From contig NZ_QMJY01000014.1 of NCBI RefSeq assembly GCF_003574395.1, positions 1 to 64,000 on the forward strand: a stretch of 64,000 bases of DNA. Reading direction: 5' to 3'. Positions within the stretch are counted from its first letter, which is position 1. Every line of letters starts with the position of its first letter. This stretch comes from Tabrizicola thermarum. GTDB lineage: Bacteria > Pseudomonadota > Alphaproteobacteria > Rhodobacterales > Rhodobacteraceae. A program made the position numbers and the translations under genes. Below are positions 63,098 through 64,000 of this stretch, piece after piece. A model generated the notes under the pieces. It did not search any database. It was not told the DNA's origin and saw only the letters and a program-made list of their open reading frames with translations.

Positions 63098-63652
63098 TCA
63101 GAGGGTTCTGGATTTCGGATAGATGAAGCGCGCGATCAGCGGGGTCAGGCGGGGCATGATGACGTAGGTCATCAGCCCGACCTGGATCGTCACGGTGACG
63201 AGCACCCGCAGGGCCAGGGGCCAGCCGGCCATCAGCAGCCCCAGCGTCAGGTTCAGGATCAGCACCAGCGTGAACACGACTGCGATCAGCACCAGCGCCA
63301 TGCGGTGCGGACTGGGTTGCGGAACCTTCGTGCCGGGCGGCGGGTCGAACCAGAATTCAAGGCCCGTCATCCGCTCCCAGGCCGCATCGGCGGCAAACAG
63401 CGGCGTGGCCTCGGCCAGCATCCGCTGCCGGAAGTCCGACCGTTCGAAGGCGTCAAGGTGGTCGACGCTATCGAAACGGAAGACACTGCGGTATTCGCCC
63501 CCGACACTGGCAGGGCGGTGGAACTCGGCACCCAGATACCCTTGAAACTGCTCCACCGCCCCGCGTGTCAGGCGTTCCAGCCAGACCTCATAATCCTTCT
63601 CGCGCCCCGGTTTGACCTTTCGACGCACGACGATGGTGACGGGATCGGTCAT
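63098..63652 (-). CDS. Antibiotic biosynthesis monooxygenase-domain membrane protein
   Basis: A 184-residue protein. The first 100 residues form an ABM-type ferredoxin-like domain (VTIVVRRKVKPGREKDYEVWLE to FRQRMLAEATPLFA). Two membrane segments follow (MALVLIAVVFTLVLILNLTLGLL is one, with LALRVLVTVTIQVGLMTYVIM). This fusion is a known family of unknown function. Its start overlaps the stop of the upstream reductase by four bases. Confidence 0.85.
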   Translation of the reverse strand: MTDPVTIVVRRKVKPGREKDYEVWLERLTRGAVEQFQGYLGAEFHRPASVGGEYRSVFRFDSVDHLDAFERSDFRQRMLAEATPLFAADAAWERMTGLEFWFDPPPGTKVPQPSPHRMALVLIAVVFTLVLILNLTLGLLMAGWPLALRVLVTVTIQVGLMTYVIMPRLTPLIARFIYPKSRTL

Positions 63653-64000
63653 GCGCTGACGGCCGCGAAGGCCCAGCTGCGGCCCTTGCCGCGGAACAGG
63701 GCCTGGTTGATCCAGACCATGCCGAAGGGCTCCAGCAGGCGGGATTTGGTGATGTCGCCTGCGTCCAGTGCCTCGAACCCGAGGTCGGTGAGCAGCGCCG
63801 CGACCTGCGCCTTGGCGCCCGCGTCGTCGCCTGCCATGAACATGACCGGGCGGTGCGGCAGATGGTCGTTCTTCGCCATGATCTCGGCGCCGACCTGGTT
63901 CAGCGTCTTGACGACATGCGCACCCGGCAGCCATCCCTGCACGATCTCTCCGCCAGAAGTGCTGTGCCCCCACGTCAGGCCGAGCGCGCCATCGACCATG
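63649..64000 (-). CDS. NADP-dependent oxidoreductase (F420-reductase-like), partial
   Basis: Only the C-terminal 117 codons are inside the window. TWGHSTSGGEIVQGWLPGAH, HVVKTLNQVGAEIM, then VMFMAGDDAGAKAQVAALL and LEPFGMVWINQALFRGKG match the NAD(P)-binding NADPH-dependent F420 reductase-like family (COG2085). The Rossmann start lies beyond the right edge. The ATGA overlap with the next gene shows co-translation. Confidence 0.8.
   Translation of the reverse strand, partial: MVDGALGLTWGHSTSGGEIVQGWLPGAHVVKTLNQVGAEIMAKNDHLPHRPVMFMAGDDAGAKAQVAALLTDLGFEALDAGDITKSRLLEPFGMVWINQALFRGKGRSWAFAAVSA

Overview
The window is GC-rich, densely packed bacterial DNA. Class I lysyl-tRNA synthetase, the acs/adk/DUF4212/Na+-solute symporter acetate locus, rplY/pth, ycjX/ycjF and a stand-alone NDUFS4-like complex I gene together point to an alphaproteobacterium, most likely Rhodobacteraceae. 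This assignment rests on gene content and was not tested by a database search.

Left part, 1-32 kb, is mostly ordinary chromosome. It carries a TerB-like gene, lysK, a sulfotransferase remnant fused in frame to a conserved hypothetical gene, two small exported proteins, a tail-spike-like beta-helix protein and a SulP transporter. Next comes a long co-directional acetate locus (10.3-20.3 kb): acetyl-CoA synthetase, adenylate kinase, the two symporter subunits, a cNMP/CBS/DUF294 protein, a membrane protein, a receiver-domain protein, and a membrane PAS protein that ends in a DnaQ-type 3'-5' exonuclease. truA, ycjX-ycjF, pth, an FkbM methyltransferase, rplY and an MFS transporter follow. A TetR-aruH-aruI arginine transaminase operon with a perfect upstream palindrome comes next, then a CDF transporter, an SH3-like protein and a D-2-hydroxyacid dehydrogenase.

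Middle part, 33.5-43 kb, is the most unusual. Four paralogous genes for 68-75-residue exported, single-helix proteins sit in tandem, each as its own cassette; 35 of 40 core residues are identical in all four copies. They are followed by a dehydrogenase reduced to its two ends, tRNA-Ser(GCT), about 0.85 kb without recognisable genes, and an RND/MacB-type efflux operon whose ATPase has an amber codon exactly at the Q-loop glutamine. Two further gene remnants and the surviving end of a sugar-acid operon (SDR tail, aldose 1-epimerase, FAH-family hydrolase) complete it. This looks like a decaying insertion zone next to a tRNA.

Right part, 43.2-64 kb, is a stress and detoxification region. It starts with a complex I NDUFS4-like gene divergent from ftsH, psiE, a ClpG/ClpK-type disaggregase, three hsp20 genes, a DegP-like protease and an HtpX-like protease. 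The content matches the transmissible locus of stress tolerance known from other proteobacteria. A candidate RNA thermometer covers the first hsp20 ribosome binding site. Sulfur genes follow (SulP, a persulfide-dioxygenase-like MBL protein, two YeeE halves, DUF2892 and a BigR-type regulator with a 12-bp palindrome), then an arsenic/metal set (YnfA, ArsR, ArsP-type permease, mini-thioredoxin, rhodanese with a Cys-Cys tail, CDF transporter). A DJ-1/PfpI protein, a monooxygenase-domain protein and an incomplete NADP-binding reductase lie at the right edge. Remnants of Crp/Fnr and LtrA genes mark past deletions there.
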